64,000 bases of DNA. Origin: Salvelinus alpinus (taxonomy: Eukaryota > Chordata > Actinopteri > Salmoniformes > Salmonidae). How positions within the stretch are numbered: position 1 is the stretch's first letter; the number at the start of each line of letters is the position of its first letter. The position numbers were made by a program, and so were the translations under genes. Positions 21,794 to 34,144 of this stretch are shown here, piece after piece. Under the pieces are notes generated by a model. The model ran no database searches, was not told the DNA's origin, and saw only the letters and a program-made list of their open reading frames with translations. The stretch spans positions 15,638,538 through 15,702,537 of the forward strand of contig NC_092098.1 in assembly GCF_045679555.1 (NCBI RefSeq). The letters run 5' to 3'.

Positions 21794-22831
21794 CAGTGGT
21801 GGAAAAAGTACACAATTGTCATATTTGAGTAAAAGTAAAGATGCCTTAAAATAAAATGACTCAAGTAAATGTGAAAGTCGCCCAGTAAAATACTACTTAA
21901 GTAAAATGTTTTTTTGTTTTAAATATACTTAAGTATCAAAAGTAAAAGTATAAATCATTTCAAATTCCTTATATCAAACAAACTGGACGGCACAATGTTC
22001 TAATTTTTAAATTTACGGATAGCCAGGGGCACACTCCAACACTCAGACATAATTTACAAACAAAGCATTTGTGATTAGTGAGTCCGCCAGATCATATGCG
22101 GCTATGGAACCCTGACCTGTTCACCAGAGGTGCTACCTGTCCCAGACCTGCTGTTTTCAACTCTCTAGAGACAGCAGGAGCGGTAGAGATACTCTTAATG
22201 ATCGGCTATGAAAAGCCAACTGACATTTACTCCTGAGGTGCTGACTTGTTGCACCCTCGACAACTACTGTGATTATTGTTATTTGACCATGCTGGTCATT
22301 TATGAACATTTGAACATCTTGGCCATGTTCTGTTATAATCTCCACCCGGCACAGCCAGAAGAGGACTGGCCACCCCTCATAGCCTGGTTCCTCTCTAGGT
22401 TTCTTCCTAGGTTTAGGCCTTTCTAGGGAGTTTTTCCTAGCCACCGTGCTTCTACACCTGCCTTGCATGCTGTTTGGGGTTTTAGACTAGGTTTTTTTCT
22501 GTACAGCACTTTGAGATATCAGCTGATATAAGAAGCGCTATATAAATACATTTGATTTGAAATTTGATTTGATATGCAGTAGGGATGACCAGTTGCTTTC
22601 TCTTTCAGTGCGAGACCATTTTCCTGTCCTTCTAAGCATTCAAAATGTAACGAGTACTTTTGGGTGTCAAGGAAAATGTATGGAGTAGAAAGTAAAACAT
22701 TTTCTTTAGGAATGTAGTGGAGTAAAAGTAAAAGTTGTCAAAAATATAAATAGTAAAGTAATGTACAGATACCCCCAAAACTACTTAAGTAGTACTTTCA
22801 AGTATTTTTACTTAAGTACTTTACACCACTG
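21794..22831. mobile_element. hAT-like non-autonomous element (CAGTGGTG ends) with 8-bp target duplication
   Basis: Ends are CAGTGGTGGAAAAAGTAC and GTACTTTACACCACTG. Flanks are CACGGCGG (21786-21793) and CACAGCAG (22832-22839), an 8-bp duplication with two later changes; 8-bp duplications are typical of hAT elements. It contains no transposase and is itself interrupted by a LINE-type tail at 22095-22575. A second copy begins at 63615. Confidence 0.75.
22095..22575 (+). mobile_element. LINE-like 3' tail ending in ATTTGATTTGA repeats
   Basis: The segment is absent from the hAT-like relative at 63615, where the equivalent site (CAGATCA / GCAGTAGGG) is uninterrupted, so it inserted later. It includes GGTTTCTTCCTAGG, CAGCACTTTGAGATATCAGC and a terminal ATTTGATTTGAAATTTGATT run. 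The same tail appears in reverse at 45672-45791. Its LINE family is not certain. Confidence 0.65.
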
Positions 22832-23745
22832 CACAGCAGTTGGAACCAAAAGTCTCAAATGTGGACTCATCAGACCAAAGGACAGATTTTGACCGGTCTG
22901 ATGTCCATTGCTCATGTTTTCTTGATTCACGCAGTCTCCTCTGAACAGTTGATGTTGAGATTTGTCTGTTACTTGAACTCTGGGAAACATTTATTTGGGC
23001 TGCAATCTGAGGTGCAGTTAACTCTAATGAACTTATCTTCTGCAGCAGAGGTAACTCTGTGTCTTCCTTTCCTGTAGCGGTCTTCATGAGAGCCAGTTTC
23101 ATCATAGTGCTTGGTGGTTTTAGCGACTGCACTTGAAGAAACTTTTAAAGTTTTTGAAATGTTCCAGATTGACTGACCTTCATGTGTCTTAAAGTAATGA
23201 TGGACTGTCGTTTCTCTTTGCTTATTTGAGCTGTTCTTGCCATAATACGGACTTTGCATTCCAGGTGACTACCTCATGAAGCTGGTTGAGAGAATGCCAA
23301 GAGTGTGCAAAGCTGTCGTGAAGGCAAAGGGTGGCTACTTTGAAGAATCTCAAATATAAAATATGTTTTGATTTGTTTAATTATTTTTTGGTTACTACAT
23401 GATTCCATCTGTGTTATGTCATAGTTTTGATGTCTTCACTATTATCCTGCAATGTAGAAAATAGTAAAAATAAAGAAAAACCCTTGAATGAGTAGGTGTA
23501 CCCACATTTTTGGCTGGTACTGTATATTGACTCTGGGGGTTGAATACTTATCTAATTAAAATATATTAGTGTTTTATTTTCCATTAATACCAATACAAAT
23601 GTTATAGACATTTTTCTTCCACTTCAACATTATTTTGTATAGATTGATGTCCAAAAATGACAAATAAACCATATGAATCCCACTTTGTAACCCAACAAAT
23701 TGCGGAAAAAGTCCAGGGATGTGAATACTTTCTGAAGGCACTGTA

Positions 23746-25751
23746 AATATCACCAAACAATAAGCTTGATCCAATAAAGCAGAATCAGATTGAGGAGAAG
23801 CAGTAAACCCATGGCTGGGAGAAACATGGCCCCAGGGAAGGAGCTGTGGCTACCAGAGAACAAGTGGGTGGCACATCTGATATCCACTCTGTAGGCCCTA
23901 TGGTGCCTTGACTGTTAGGTTTGATCTGCTGTTGCCAAAAACAGGATGAGAAGGGAAGAGGAGTAAGCCGCCATCTATTGAATTCATGTGTTGTACATCA
24001 ACATATTTCATGGGATTTTGGCCCAACCTGAGTCACTTGATAACTACAGTAACTAATATATTGAGCACAGTGATTATATCATTAACATGAGATTCTGCAG
24101 CTCTAATGGTGCCATTGTACAAGAGCACACTGTCCATTGGCACAGGCCTCAATCTGACCATTACCGCTAGATAATCCCCACCAGAAGAATTTCTCAGCCT
24201 CTGCAAAGCTCTCTACACATTCATATGGAGAGGCACTGGACCATTGAAATTTGATTATAAGCACATTTTACAGCTCTGTGGGCTGTTCTGGGCTGGTAAA
24301 CAACACAGAGAACTTTGAACTTTGGACCCCAATTTGAAACCCAAATGACCAGTGTGGGATTCCTGTTAGTCACCGGGACCTCCATAGCCATTCATGCCCC
24401 ATTGCCCACCTTCTCTCTCACACATCAATGCCAGTTGGACAGAGCCAAGAGTGGGGACTCATTTGATAGGTTTGGAACAAGCCATTCTAGTCAAAAGTCA
24501 GCACTGCCATACTGGTTGGAAAGGCTCTGATGTTATTCAATGCACTTTGGGGCTTTGGGTTGTGTGTGATCTGTACTTTGACTTCTGAAATGTGTAATCA
24601 ACTACAAGGATAACGTACAAATTTGCAGTTAAAGCCAGTCTTGTGTATTTTAGAATACTCCGGTCAGCCAAAAGCAACACCAGTCAAAACAAAGCAACGG
24701 TTACACAGTCTTACAGGAATTCATTCACCGACTGTATATAATTCTCCTGTCCTGAAGTGGCCTTTGCCAAATTGCAATTAGACCATAACTTTACTGCGCA
24801 ATTATTGCGTACGCCCATGTGCTTGACCACAGTGGACCAGTGTGCAGTACAGAAAATAACAGACTGAACCTGTGCTTCAGTGGTGGTGCACTGTAAGCAG
24901 TGTGGGCTGGATGGTGCTGTGTGTGTGTGTGCGTGTGCGCGTGCCTCTGCATCTGCGTTTTTGTGTGTCGTCATGCTTGTGCACACCTGGCCTCGTGCTT
25001 TTTGTGTTTCTGGCTCATTTGACAGATGTGAAAAAAGCCTTTGTGCTGCTTTCCAGTGGCGTTGGGGCTGGCTGGTGCGGATGAGGGAAGTGTTTCTAGA
25101 ACAAGTCTGTTTGGCACGCTGCTGTGTGGCCCTCACCTGAGGGATCAAGAAGCATGAATTATACAGCCTCATGAATACAGGAGCAGCCCTAACCACCCAG
25201 CACACCGTACCACCCCGCAAACACTGGCACCCCACACGTGACGCAAAAGGCCACATTATTCATATTTAATCCAATTGGAGTATTGACAGGCAAGTGAAAT
25301 ATTGTCAGGAGAAAATGTGCTAAAGTGTTTTTTTCAGTAAGCTGTGTCTGCTTGGAGATTTGAAGGTTCTACCAAGCTGTTTCATTGACAGCTCATCTTG
25401 TGTTTGTTCCATCACTCCTGGGTTGTCTTCTCATTGTCTATTTATCTCCTTGGCTCCTCGGCTGTGCTGTTACTTTTTTTAACGAATTGCTGTGCAAAAA
25501 GCTCCATGCAGTCGTTACCTTGGAACAAACATGTTCATATATTTGATGTATTCTAAGCATAAATAAAATGGCCGTCTTTTCAAAAAAAATAGAGGAGAAA
25601 AACAAGTCTTCGACATCTGGAGTAAACATCCCTTCAATTCATAATGCAGTACTATCTGCACACAGCACAAACAAGTCTGGAGTGAGGAGGGGACATTATG
25701 AACTATAACGGTATCACAACGAGCGCCAGCCTTCTTCTATGTTTTTCATTT
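23746..25751. other. Low-copy non-coding stretch
   Basis: No gene is recognised. A short GT-rich patch lies at 24917-24950. A 181-codon minus-strand frame at 24711-25256 overlaps low-complexity CA sequence and has no known family. Confidence 0.4.
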
Positions 25752-25970
25752 TTTTTCATTTACCTAGGCAAGTCAGTTAAGAACAAACTCTTATGTACAA
25801 TAATGGCCTACCCCGGCAAAACCTGGACTACGCTGGGCCAATTGCACGCCGCTCTATGGGACTCTCAATCACGGCCAGTTGTGATTCAGCCTGGAATCGA
25901 ACCAGGGTCTGTAGTGACGCCTCTAGCACTGAGATGCAGTGCTTTAGAACGCTGCACCACTCAGGAGCCC
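25752..25970 (-). mobile_element. SmaI-like tRNA-derived SINE, reverse orientation
   Basis: Read on the minus strand: head GGGCTCCTGAGTGGTGCAGC, B-box GGTTCGATTCC at about 25895-25905, and the shared tail with AAGAGTTTGTTCTTAACTGA ending near 25752. The internal promoter is better preserved than in the copy at 19765. Confidence 0.85.
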
Positions 25971-28111
25971 TATGTTGAAGTGGATAAATGAGCCTCACCT
26001 CGTCCATTAGGCCCAGGCTGTGCTGTTTGGGTATGAGGCTACAGGCAAGGGTGGTGGGGTGCTGGGTTAATAGCCAGTCCCATTAGGGTAGCAGCATTAT
26101 CCCCCCTGTATGCCTTGTCACAGCTTTAACACGTTGAGCTGTCAGAGTGACGCTGCATCGTGGACATGGGTCAACCCTGCCCTGGTCCCCCATAGTAAAT
26201 GGAAGCCAGATGACCAGTTAGTTAGGTGGACAGAAGTCAGGTCCGCAGCTGGAGGGAGACTGACTGATTTAAAAAAAAATATAGTCCTGTGTCCATGTGA
26301 AAGGACGGAAAGCTGTCCACAGCAGATGGGAGGGGCCTGGATTCGCCCTGAGGCTGGCAAGCCCCCTCCAGATGGGCAAGGTTAGACCAGAGCTAGCTAG
26401 CAGAGCTGCCCTACTAAAACTTCCGATTCCCATTAGGTATTTAGAAGAGAGGGGGATTTTGGGAGAAAGGGGGGAAGAGGAAAAGCAAATGGGGCATGGC
26501 TGCTCTCCTTTTCACCCTCTGAATCAAATTAAGAGGGAAGCTATGAAGACTGAATCAAATTTATTGATGATCATGTGCTCTCAGAGAAATATGTTTAGTT
26601 ATTTCATTACTCCTGCAACATTGGCACCGTCGATCTTCAAACTTCACCGGTTTGTGGATAACAGAAGACATTTAGATCTGTTTCAACATTTGATTTTGGA
26701 AATGTTTACAGAATGTTTCATTCCCCCTGGGTTGATTAGACACGGTACTTTGTGAAGGAAGCTTGATATCCACCAGGATATTCAGTTACCCACGGCTAGA
26801 ATGTGTTCCTTAACACGCAAGTCTTTCGTTTCAGGAGAAAGTATAGCGAGACAGGTTTTCCTTTGCTTTATTAAGAATAATGTTAACTTTGCAGTCATGG
26901 GATTTTCATGGTGCATATATAGCATTATCCATGCCCAGGCACACTGTGTGCGAAGTGCCAAGAGTCCGTCCCCGTGCACTATTGCTACACCCCGTTAAGG
27001 CAGCCAGCCCGACAAAGCAGCAGCAAGAGCTGTGGCCTAATAGTGATGTATGAACCTTCAGCAGCACAGAGAGTGCAACAGTTAAGGCAGTTCAGATTCT
27101 GTGACTGTTTTTCTTCTTGCTGCACTGCGGTCTCCACATCATGGTTCTGACTCCTTACTTGTCCGGCCTTCTCACATCGGTGTCAGTTTCAACTTTCTCC
27201 CCAAAAAACTGAAGAATCAAATTAAATACTGTTCTGTCTTCCCAAAGGACTAACCGCATGTATTCGTTTTTGAAATCGGAGGGAATTTGAGTTTGTGGAG
27301 AGATGGAGTGTAATATGAAACACAGGCCATGAATTCCACATGGTGAAATTGTTGCCTGACAGAGCATGGATTCAGTTTAACCATGAAATATAGATGTATA
27401 CACATAAAGAAACTACACACAAAGAAAAACGTATAGGGTTGAGCATGATGTGCAAAAAAATGCTATTGTTTTGTTTCCCTTGGGTTTTGGGGTGCAATGT
27501 GCATTCATCCATCCAATATCATAGACGCATTATGTATAGGCTTGCTTTCATTATGACACATTGGCAGCTTTTAAAAGAGTTATTTGGTCACACAGAATGT
27601 TCCAGATAAACCTATAACCACAGGAAACAAAGCCATAGAGGTAATCCAAAACTACCTGCCACAATTACGCCTCCCCTCTAGGGCTCTTCTCCACCAACAG
27701 GCTCAGGGTCGTGCCCCCGTGGTTCAGGGAGGTTTGGACACCCGTCCCCCTGTTAGGCCCAAACGCCTACAGGGTCATTGACCCACGCTAAGACATTTCA
27801 GCCATGTCACTATCAGAAATTGTCAATTGAACATACAACTCCAAAAAGGAGGCACCCTACTCAGGCCAATCATGAATCTAAATATCTGGAGGCTTGGAGC
27901 TCGCTGCCAGAGCCAACACATTCCTGTGAGTCTATAAGTTAGAAGTTAAATATATTATAAGAGATGTTCTGATTATTACAATCCAACACTCTTCATCTTC
28001 AGGTCTAAATCATACATTTTATATGCCAGGCTACCTTGTTCAATCTCTACAATTAACCCAGGATGGAAACTGTTTGCCTGACTATCCTCTAAAAGACAGA
28101 CAGACAGCGGA
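25971..28111. other. Low-copy non-coding stretch
   Basis: No gene is recognised. A 152-codon plus-strand frame at 26297-26755 has no start context, known motif or splice structure. Nothing repetitive stands out. Confidence 0.4.
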
Positions 28112-28402
28112 GCTCGCCCTACCTCCCCTTGTCTCCCCCTGTCTGCTGTGTAGACTGTGGCTTGGCCAGTGGGGCTGAGGGGTCACCAGCCAGGCTGAGG
28201 ACTGTCCTGTCCTGCCGCCAGGCGTCAAGGGAACAGCTGTACACTGTCTGACCAGAGCAGCTGTGACAGACGGACGGACGGACAGACAGACTCCTGAGTT
28301 TATGGCTGCTTTCAAGTACACTGGCCAGGCCTAAACTCTGGAGTCTTCTCTGTCTGCTCTGTCTGTCTCTGTCCGTCCGTCCATCCGTTCGTCCGTCTGT
28401 CC

Positions 28403-28490
<88 letters not shown>

Positions 28491-28668
28491 GCATAGCTGC
28501 TCTGGTCAGACAGTGTACAGCTGTTTTCCTGACTCCTGGCGGCAGGACAGGACAGCCCTCAGCCTTGCCTGTTAGGTTGGTGACCCTTCAGCACCGCTGG
28601 CCAAGCCACAGTCTACACAGCAGACAGGGGGAGACAAGGGGGAAGGGGGAGACAGGGCGAGGTAGGGG
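28112..28668. repeat. Inverted duplication (about 150-bp arms) around a TCTG array
   Basis: The arm 28112-28261 is repeated inverted at 28495-28668 at roughly 90 percent identity by eye. Shared blocks include GGTCAGACAGTGTACAGCTG, GGCGGCAGGACAGGACAG and GGCCAAGCCACAGTCTACAC. The right arm has extra small insertions. The spacer holds degenerate CCGT/CTGT units and a pure TCTG array. Confidence 0.85.
28402..28491. repeat. (TCTG)n microsatellite
   Basis: About 22 uninterrupted tetranucleotide units follow degenerate CCGT-type units (28370-28401). Confidence 0.95.
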
Positions 28669-29659
28669 GACCTCTGTAGCCAGGCCTCCCTGTGTTTATC
28701 ACCCCTCCGGAAACTCTCTGAGGAACCAAGTCTCTCTGTGTCCTATTTTTACATCAACACTGCCATGTTTATTTGTGCAGAACTGATCTGGCAAGAATCA
28801 TGGCAACTAAAGAGAGCAGCTTCATCTCAGCAATTAAACTGGATATCTGCTTGTAGTATAAACTCTGCTGAATAAATTAGACTGATAGAGAGAAATATGG
28901 GCTCTTACTACAAATAGTGCTTTCTCCTACGATAAGTGCGTCGTAGAGTGGCTCGGGTCTGCCAGAAAAGCACTCAAAAGGATATTACTTGCAACTTTTT
29001 TTTGTACTGTACCTCTTCTCGTGTACCTCTAGGAAGAGCATCTCATCATAGTGAATATACTATCACACTGTTGTATATGGGATTAATATGGTACACCATA
29101 TGTTTGATGGTCACATTATTTTATCCTGTATGTTTCTTTACATTTTCATGAAAGATCTGAAAACTCCAGATGTTTGCAGTGAAGTCTCATTCCTGCCTCT
29201 AGGCTGTAAGTCAACACCAGTTGCCTCTAACCATCCTAATGAGGTTTACCATCAGGCACAAGGCCACTCTCCAATCACACTTCCTTCAGTTGACAGAATA
29301 CCAGTCGCCTCTCCCTCTTGTTTTCTACAGTATTATTTTTATGGAGTAATACTTTTGCATTGTGATCATCACTGGGGCCAGAAACGTGAAAATCATCATA
29401 GTTTCTGTGGTTGATGTATGCTTTGACATTGTGTAAACTGTATTCTGTCTGTCAGTGAATAGTTTGTTAATTGATTTAAATATTACTGCAAGGTATACTG
29501 AAATAATGACAGCAAGCTTAGTGATGGTCTAGTAACACCTGACCGCTACTGCACTAACATAATGTGTGTTTTGTCCATGTTTTTTTTCCATTAGATGACT
29601 TAATAAAGTGCTACATACCACTTCATCCCCCAGCAGGTGTCTGGCCTAAGTGGAACACT
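28669..29659. other. Low-copy non-coding stretch
   Basis: No gene or known repeat is recognised. Confidence 0.4.
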
Positions 29660-31516
29660 GGCCCATTTCCCTGCTTTCAGCATCCAGTCCATCTCTCTGC
29701 TTTCAGCCTCCAGTTCATCTCTCTGCTCTCAGCCTCTAGTCCTTCACTCTGCTCTCAGCCTCCAGCCCATTTCCCTGCTCTCAGCCTCCAGTCCATCACT
29801 CTGCTCTCAGCCTCGAGCCCATTTCCCTGCTCTCGGCCTCCAGCCCATTTCCCTGCTCTCAGCCTCCAGTCCATCACTCTGCTCTCAGCCTCCAGTCCAT
29901 CTCTCTGCTCTCAGCCTCCAGTCCATCTCTCTGCTCTCAGCCTCCAGTCCATCACTCTGCTCTCAGCCTCGAGCCCATTTCCCTGCTCTCGGCCTCCAGC
30001 CCATTTCCCTGCTCTTAGCCTCCAGCCCATTTCCCTGCACTCAGCCTCCAGCCCATTTCCCTGCTCTCAGCCTCCAGCCCATTTCCCTGCTCTTAGCCTC
30101 CAGCCCATTTCCCTGCTCTCGGCCTCCAGCCCATTTCCCTGCTCTTAGCCTCCAGCCAATTTCCCTGCTCTCGGCCTCCAGCCCATTTCCCTGCTCTTAG
30201 CCTCCAGCCCATTTCCCTGCACTCAGCCTACAGCCCATTTCCCTGCTCTCAGCCTCCAGTCCATCTCTCTGCTCTCAGCCTCCAGCCCATTTCCCTGCTC
30301 TCGGCCTCCAGCCCATTTCCCTGCTCTTAGCCTCCAGCCCATTTCCCTGCACTCAGCCTCCAGCCCATCTCTCTGCCCGCAGCCTCCAGTTCATTTCACT
30401 GCTGTCAGCCTCCAGTCCATTTCTCTGATCTCAGCCTCCAGTTCATCGCTCTGCTCTCAGCCTCCAGTCCATCACTCTGCTCTCAGCCTCCAGCCCATTT
30501 CCCTGCTCTCAGCCTCCAGCCCATTTCCCTGCTCTTAGCCTCCAGCCCATTTCCCTGGTCTCGGCCTCCAGCCCATTCGCCCTGCTCTTAGCCTCCAGCC
30601 CATTTCCCTGCTCTTAGCCTCCAGCCCATTTCCCTGCACTCAGCCTACAGCCCATTTCCCTGCTCTCAGCCTCCAGTCCATCACTCTGCTCTCAGCCTCC
30701 AGCCCATTTCCCTGCTCTCGGCCTCCAGCCCATTTTCCTGCTCTTAGCCTCCAGCCCATTTCCCTGCTCTCGGCCTCCAGCCCATTTCCCTGCTCTTAGC
30801 CTCCAGCCCATTTCCCTGCTCTCGGCCTCCAGCCCATTTCCCTACTCTTAGCCTCCAGCCCATTTCCCTGCACCCAGCCTCCAGTTCATCTCACTACTGT
30901 CAGCCTCCAGTCCATTTCTCTGATCTCAGCCTCCAGTTCATCGCTCTGCTCTCAGCCTCCAGTCCATCTCTCTGCACTCGGCCTCCAGTTCATCTCTCTG
31001 CTCTCGGCCTCCAGTTCATCTCTCTGTTCTCACCCTCCAGTCCATCTCTCTGCCCTCAGCCTCCAGTCCATCTCTCTGCTCTCAGCCTCCAGTTCATCGC
31101 TCTGCTCTCAGCCTCCAGTCCATCTCTCTGTTCTCGGCCTCCAGTCCATCTCTCTGCCCTCAGCCTCCAGTCCATCTCTCTGCTCTCAGCCTCCAGTCCA
31201 TCTCTCTGCTCTCAGCCTCCAGTCCATTTCTCTGCTCTCGGCCTCCAGTCCATCTCTCTGCCCTCAGCCTCCAGTTCATCTCTCTGCCCTCAGCCTCCAG
31301 TTCATCTCTCTGATCTCAGCCTCCAGTCCATCTCTCTGCCCTCAGCCTCCAGTCCATCACTCTGATCTCGGCCTCCAGTTCATCTCTCTGCTCTCGGTCT
31401 CCAGTCCATCACTCTGATCTCGGCCTCCAGTCCATCTCTCTGCCCTCAGCCTCCAATCCATCTCTCTGCCCTCAGCCTCCAGTCCATCTCTCTGCCCTCA
31501 GCCTCCAGTCCAGTCA
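29660..31516. repeat. Minisatellite, 26-bp unit, about 71 copies
   Basis: Units fit CTCTCAGCCTCCAG followed by either CCCATTTCCCTG (type A) or TCCATCTCTCTG (type B). Since 26 is not a multiple of three, the long forward frames repeat every 26 residues (three units) and are open only because the unit lacks stops. Type A dominates up to about 30890 with mixed blocks, and type B alone fills the rest. The array is pyrimidine-rich. Confidence 0.95.
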
Positions 31517-32726
31517 GCCCTATGGTGATGGTGTGAAGCAACGCTGGGACACCGTGTCAAGGCAAAGCGTGAGATCACCTGGTTCTTTTAGGACGGCAGT
31601 AGCAGCTCTTCTGCCAACACATGCGTTTTACAATGCATTCCTTCATCAATATATAATAAGTTGAAAAGTGGTCGAGAGGTGTCCATTCTAAGAATGAAAT
31701 GGAAGAGAATGAGCTGGTGAAGTGTCTATTGCAATGCAGTGGAGGAGTGGAGGGCAATGGGAATGTAAATGGCTATTTTATAGTTATGGTTAGCTCTGGG
31801 AGGCTAGAGAGAGGGTGAGGGTGACGTATGTGTGCTCGTGTACTTGTAGTGAATTAGACATGATGGAGTACAGCCAATTCATATGGCATGATAGGAAATG
31901 GGTAATTGCGTTACCATCCCAGAATGCATCATGCTCTGGTTTTGAGTAGTCCAGTGCGACACAGACTCCAGAGTTGGTGCTTTGCCAAAAGAGACACATG
32001 CTCTTACATTCATTTATTTCTGAACAGAGCCAGGAAGGATACAGCAGCAGTAAATGACAACAGAGAACAGAAATGGCCCAGAGGAAATACAAGAGAAGTG
32101 AAAATAAAGAAAAGATCTGCCTCTTTCTCATCCACCGTGTAGAGAGAATATGACCACAAAGGGTCACAGTGCACTTTTGAACTTCACCTCCTTATAGCCC
32201 AGCATGGAATCCTGGTTGATAAAATCCATTGGCTCGCCCGCAGAGACAGCTAGCTCACTTTTAACTGACTTGATTTTGCACACACTTTTGTTACGAGACA
32301 CTAAGAGATAGCCAGAGATCTCCTAGCCGCGGACTGTTTCGGAGGCATCAGATTCATGATAGCAATGTGCTGGATTCAATATTTCATCGACTGTCTGCCT
32401 GGCCCGTGCTGACCTGCCTGACATGCTAAGTTCCCATCTCACTGGAGACGGCCTGTCACTGCAGATCAGCCAGCCAACCGTGACTCTCCCCTCCTCCTGC
32501 TCTCCCCCTCCTCTCTCTCCCCCCTTTTATATTTTCTGTGAATAAGCCTCATCACAGGGGGCCACCAGGGAGCAGGGGAAAGAGCAGACAAACATACATG
32601 CAGGCAGTCAGGCAGCTCTCCCTCACACTGTGGACACCCCCACCTGCCCATCCTCACTGCTCCCTCTTCTTCCATAGCCCTGCTTAACATGATGGGGACA
32701 CACGCAAGCCCACACTCACACACCTA
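31517..32726. other. Low-copy non-coding stretch
   Basis: No gene or repeat is recognised. A 125-codon minus-strand frame at 31790-32167 has no known family. Confidence 0.4.
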
Positions 32727-33098
32727 CAGTTGAAGTCGGAAGTTTACATACACTTAGGTTGGAGTCATTAAAACTAGTTTTTCAACCACTCCACAAATTT
32801 CTTGTTAACAAACTATAGTTTTGGCAAGTCAGTTAGGACATCTACTTTGTGCATGACACAAGTCATTTTTCCAGCAATTGTTTATAGACAGATTATTTAA
32901 CTTAAGTTCACTGTATCACAATTCCAGTGGGTCAGAAGTTGACGTACACTAAGTTGACTACCTTTAAACAGCTTGGAAAATTCCAGAAAATTATGTCATG
33001 GCTTCAGAAGCTTCTGATAGGCTAATTGACATCATTTGAGTCAATTGGAGATGTACCTGTGGATGTATTTCAAGGCCTACCTTCAAACTCAGTGCCTC

Positions 33099-34123
33099 AT
33101 GGGAAAATCAAAATATATCAGCCAAGACCTCAGAATGTTTTTTTTGTAGACCTCCGCAATTCTGGTTCATCCTTGGGAGCAATTTCCAAATGCCTGAAGG
33201 TACCACGTTCATCTGTACAAACAATAGTACGCAAGTATAAACACCATGGTACCACGCAGCCGTCATACAGCTCAGGAAGGAGACGCGTTCTGTCTCCTAG
33301 AGATGAACGTACTTTGGTGCGAAAAGTGCAAATCAATCCCAGAACAACAGCAAAGGACCTTGTGAAGATGCTGGAGGAAACAGGTACAAAAGTATCTATA
33401 TCCACAGTAAAACAAGTCCTATATCGACATAACCTGATAGGCTCCTCAGCAAGGAAGAAGCCACTGCTCCAAAACCGCCATTAAAAAGCCAGACAACGGT
33501 TTGCGACTGCACATGGGGACAAAGATTGTGATTTTTTGAGAAATGTCCTCTGGTCTGATGAAACAAAAATAGAACTGTTTGGCCATAATGACCATCGTTA
33601 TGTTTGGAGGAAAAAGGGGGAGGCTTGCAAGCCGAAGAACACCTTCCCAACCGTGAAGCACGGGGGTGGCAGCATCATGCTGTGAGGGTGCTTTGCTGCA
33701 GGAGGGACTGGTGCACTTCATAAAATAGATGGCATCATGAGGTAGGAAAATTATGTGGATATATTGGAGCAACATCTCAAGACATCAGTCAAGAAGTTAA
33801 AGCTTGGTCGCAAATGGGTCTTCCAAATGGACAATGTCCCCAAGCATACTTCCAAAGTTGTGGCAAAATGGCTTAAGGACAACAAAGTCAAGGTATTGGA
33901 GTGGCCATAACAAAGTCCTGACCTCAATCCTATAGAAAATTTGTTGGCGGAACTGAAAAAGCGTGTGCGAGCAAGGAGGCCTACAAACCTGACTCAGTTA
34001 CACCAGCTCTGTCAGTAGGAATGGGCCAAAATTCACCCAACTTATTGTGGGAAGCTTGTGGAAGGCTACCTGAAACGTTTGACCCAAGTTAAACAATTTA
34101 ATGGCAATGCTACCAAATACTAA
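33099..34123 (+). pseudogene. Sleeping Beauty-type transposase, inactivated
   Basis: The expected start ATG is at 33099 and the family stop TAA at 34121-34123. A frameshift lies near the T-run at about 33136-33143. In-frame stops are at about 33482, 33682, 33743, 33908 and 34016. The paired helix-turn-helix (G-S-S-L-G-A-I-S-K, then G-R-R-R), the first catalytic D ([11 protein letters not shown]), the second (F-Q-M-D-N) and the E motif (D-L-N-P-I-E-N) can all be recognised. Family length is 340 residues, so the copy is full length but dead. Confidence 0.9.
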
Positions 34124-34144
34124 TTGAGTGTATGTCAACTTCTG

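Larger units (their letters stand above)
21455..23522 (-). pseudogene. Second Tc1-like transposase (GTACCAG-end family), broken
   Basis: On the minus strand the 5' end of the element (CAGTACCAGCCAAAAATG) ends at 23522. N-terminal helix-turn-helix coding remains at about 23250-22840 in broken frames (I-S-K-T-L-K-V-S-S-S-A-V-A-K). The catalytic part is at about 21793-21455, with H-G-G-G-V-M-V, F-Q-Q-D-I-D-P-K-H-T and P-P-Q-S. A 1,038-bp hAT-like element splits the coding region. The final E-containing motif and the 3' terminal repeat are missing, so homology ends within the outer Tc1 near 21455. The second catalytic D is preserved but the Asn after it is replaced. Confidence 0.75.
21023..23743. 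mobile_element. Outer Tc1-like element (CAGTGCCTTCAGAAAGTATT ends), nested host
   Basis: The left end begins at 21023 after TA, and the right end is its inverted copy ending CTTTCTGAAGGCACTG at 23743 before TA. About 60 bp of the two ends match with few differences. Its interior coding region is gone; in its place are a rearranged hairpin (21111-21378) and remains of a second Tc1 family (21455-23522). Confidence 0.75.

Noticed and set aside
28112..28668. CRISPR-like repeat layout
   Set aside because: Tandem tetranucleotides and a single inverted duplication, with no regular repeats and spacers; the genome is vertebrate.
29564..30200. Two 187-194 codon Ser/Pro-rich frames
   Set aside because: Overlapping frames over the 26-bp minisatellite; openness follows from the unit lacking stops.
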